Shown: piece after piece, positions 39,225 to 39,922 of the stretch | Layout of the letters: each line of letters opens with the position of its first letter | Position numbering within the stretch: position 1 is the first letter of the stretch | DNA from: Clostridiales bacterium | GTDB lineage: Bacteria; Bacillota; Clostridia; Oscillospirales; CAG-272 | NCBI GenBank assembly: GCA_016288155.1 | Contig: JAEEYP010000111.1 | Coordinates: 1 to 39,922, forward strand | DNA: 39,922 nt | Reading direction: 5' to 3' | Program-made: the position numbers and the translations under genes | Notes under the pieces: generated by a model | Databases searched by the model: none | The model's input: the letters and a program-made list of their open reading frames with translations, nothing else | Told to the model about the DNA's origin: nothing

Positions 39225-39683
39225 TTACTTCAGGAAGGAGAGGCTCTTGATGATCGCCGGTTCCTTGGACTTGCCGCCGCAGACCTGGAAGAAGGCGATG
39301 ATTTCGATGATGAGGATCACGAAGAGCGCGATGCCGGCGACGATCGGAACGATGAACGTCCAGGCGAGGAGCGCGCTGGCGAGCAAGAGCAGCATTTCCA
39401 CGACCGTGAACTTGATGACCTGACGTACGTGGAACGCGATGTACGGAGAATTCGGAGCGGCGAGCAGCGCGATGATGATGCCGACCGCGCTGAGCAGATA
39501 GGAAGCCATCGCGTAGATCTTGTTCTGCGCAACGTCCTCGGCGGAGAATTCAGCGGTGTGATCGTACGGATCCGCGGCGACTGCCGGAACAGCCTGCGGA
39601 GCGGCGTTCAGGGAAGCGCCGCAGTTGTCGCAGAATACGACGCCCTCGGCAAGCTCTTTGCCGCAATTCGGACAAAATGCCAT
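39225..39683 (-). CDS. Zinc-ribbon membrane protein
   Basis: This 152-residue protein starts with a zinc ribbon (CPNCGKELAEGVVFCDNCG: two C-x2-C knuckles). A spacer rich in Ala and Pro follows, then three hydrophobic helices (YLLSAVGIIIALL, FTVVEMLLLLASALLAWTFIV, IVAGIALFVILIIEIIAFF), in a layout like DUF4870-type membrane proteins. Function is unknown. The start ATG 39683 is preceded by AAAGGAG; an upstream in-frame ATG (39740) gives an odd N terminus and lies close to the predicted transcription start. A promoter at 39765-39793 drives it. Confidence 0.85.
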   Translation of the reverse strand: MAFCPNCGKELAEGVVFCDNCGASLNAAPQAVPAVAADPYDHTAEFSAEDVAQNKIYAMASYLLSAVGIIIALLAAPNSPYIAFHVRQVIKFTVVEMLLLLASALLAWTFIVPIVAGIALFVILIIEIIAFFQVCGGKSKEPAIIKSLSFLK

Positions 39684-39755
39684 AGTAGGAACTCCTTTCG
39701 TGATGAAAAGATAATGAAGAGTATGTATCCAATCCCTCACGGAACCAAACGGGAT

Positions 39756-39922
39756 CTATTCAATACTATACCATGTTTTGAGGGGGCTGTCAATCCTTTT
39801 TGACGAAAAAATGAGAAAATATGCGCTTCCCGCGTACAGCGCGAGCATGAGCGCGATCCGCGCGCCCGCCGCGCCGCCCGCGCCGATCCATCCGAGTCCG
39901 GGGAGCGCCGCCGCGAGGCGCA
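39756..39922 (-). CDS. C-terminal end of a membrane protein cut by the window edge
   Basis: On the minus strand a frame enters from the right edge and ends at TAG 39756-39758. Its visible 54 residues begin with a Gly/Ala-rich hydrophobic run, then a clear membrane helix (ARIALMLALYAGSAYFLIF), then a short polar tail. This suggests the last helix of an integral membrane protein, but too little is visible for a family call. The frame choice rests only on hydrophobicity, and the last codons overlap the promoter of the next gene. Confidence 0.4.
   Translation of the reverse strand, partial: RLAAALPGLGWIGAGGAAGARIALMLALYAGSAYFLIFSSKRIDSPLKTWYSIE
39765..39793 (-). promoter_or_regulatory. Promoter of the zinc-ribbon membrane protein gene
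   Basis: Minus strand TTGACA (39788-39793), a 17-base spacer and TATAGT (39765-39770). Transcription would start near 39758, about 75 bases before the start codon. It overlaps the end of the partial reading frame at the window edge. Confidence 0.8.

Overview
The window looks like a chromosomal segment of a GC-rich (about 60% by eye) member of the Firmicutes, probably an uncultured gut-type Clostridia. The reasons are the strong AGGAGG-type ribosome binding sites, the many consensus housekeeping promoters (TTGACA, 17 bp, TATAAT-like), lipobox lipoproteins with no outer-membrane genes, and the Gram-positive order alr, HlyD-like, ylmE/yggS, sepF, yggT, ylmH, divIVA, lspA, rluD-like at the right end. 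The species cannot be told from the sequence.

Layout. 1-4140 is a mobile-element module: a coiled-coil tail-anchored protein, an AAA+/DUF4143 ATPase, a 50-residue protein and a large serine recombinase. The recombinase reading frame runs into what looks like an independent structured small RNA gene (promoter 3926-3954, terminator ending 4136). 4232-7281 is a three-gene operon of two tandem sialidase-fold proteins and an SGNH hydrolase. 7379-8086 is a ClpP/TepA-like protease. 8163-10971 is a split transketolase whose two halves flank an unrelated TIM-barrel-like gene. 10985-12169 is a natural fusion of a HAD phosphatase with a UPF0340 domain. 12238-13933 (minus strand) holds two tandem sugar-isomerase paralogues, each with its own promoter and terminator. 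14107-16731 holds a small Cys-rich membrane protein divergent from an ECF sigma factor, which is translationally coupled to a membrane protein with BspA-type leucine-rich repeats. 17000-18523 is an orphan solute-binding lipoprotein. 18524-18960 has two 107-bp structured repeats and tRNA-Gly(CCC).

19124-28472 is a peptide-type ABC importer operon (binding protein, two permeases, two ATPases) plus two small membrane proteins. The OppC-like permease and both ATPases carry large insertions not found in the standard Opp/Dpp proteins; this is the most unusual protein-level signal in the window. 28484-28680 is a composite palindromic intergenic element, related to another copy at 16749. 28690-31132 holds an Eis-like acetyltransferase, a membrane protein and a lipoprotein. 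31169-39144 is the alr to rluD-like cell-division and envelope cluster. 39225-39922 holds a zinc-ribbon membrane protein and the end of another membrane protein, both on the minus strand.

The strongest leads for something undescribed are the structured RNA abutting the recombinase, the insertion-bearing ABC importer, the ECF sigma plus LRR membrane protein pair, the HAD-UPF0340 fusion, and the two families of palindromic intergenic repeats. No complete defence system, CRISPR array, prophage or secondary-metabolite cluster is visible.
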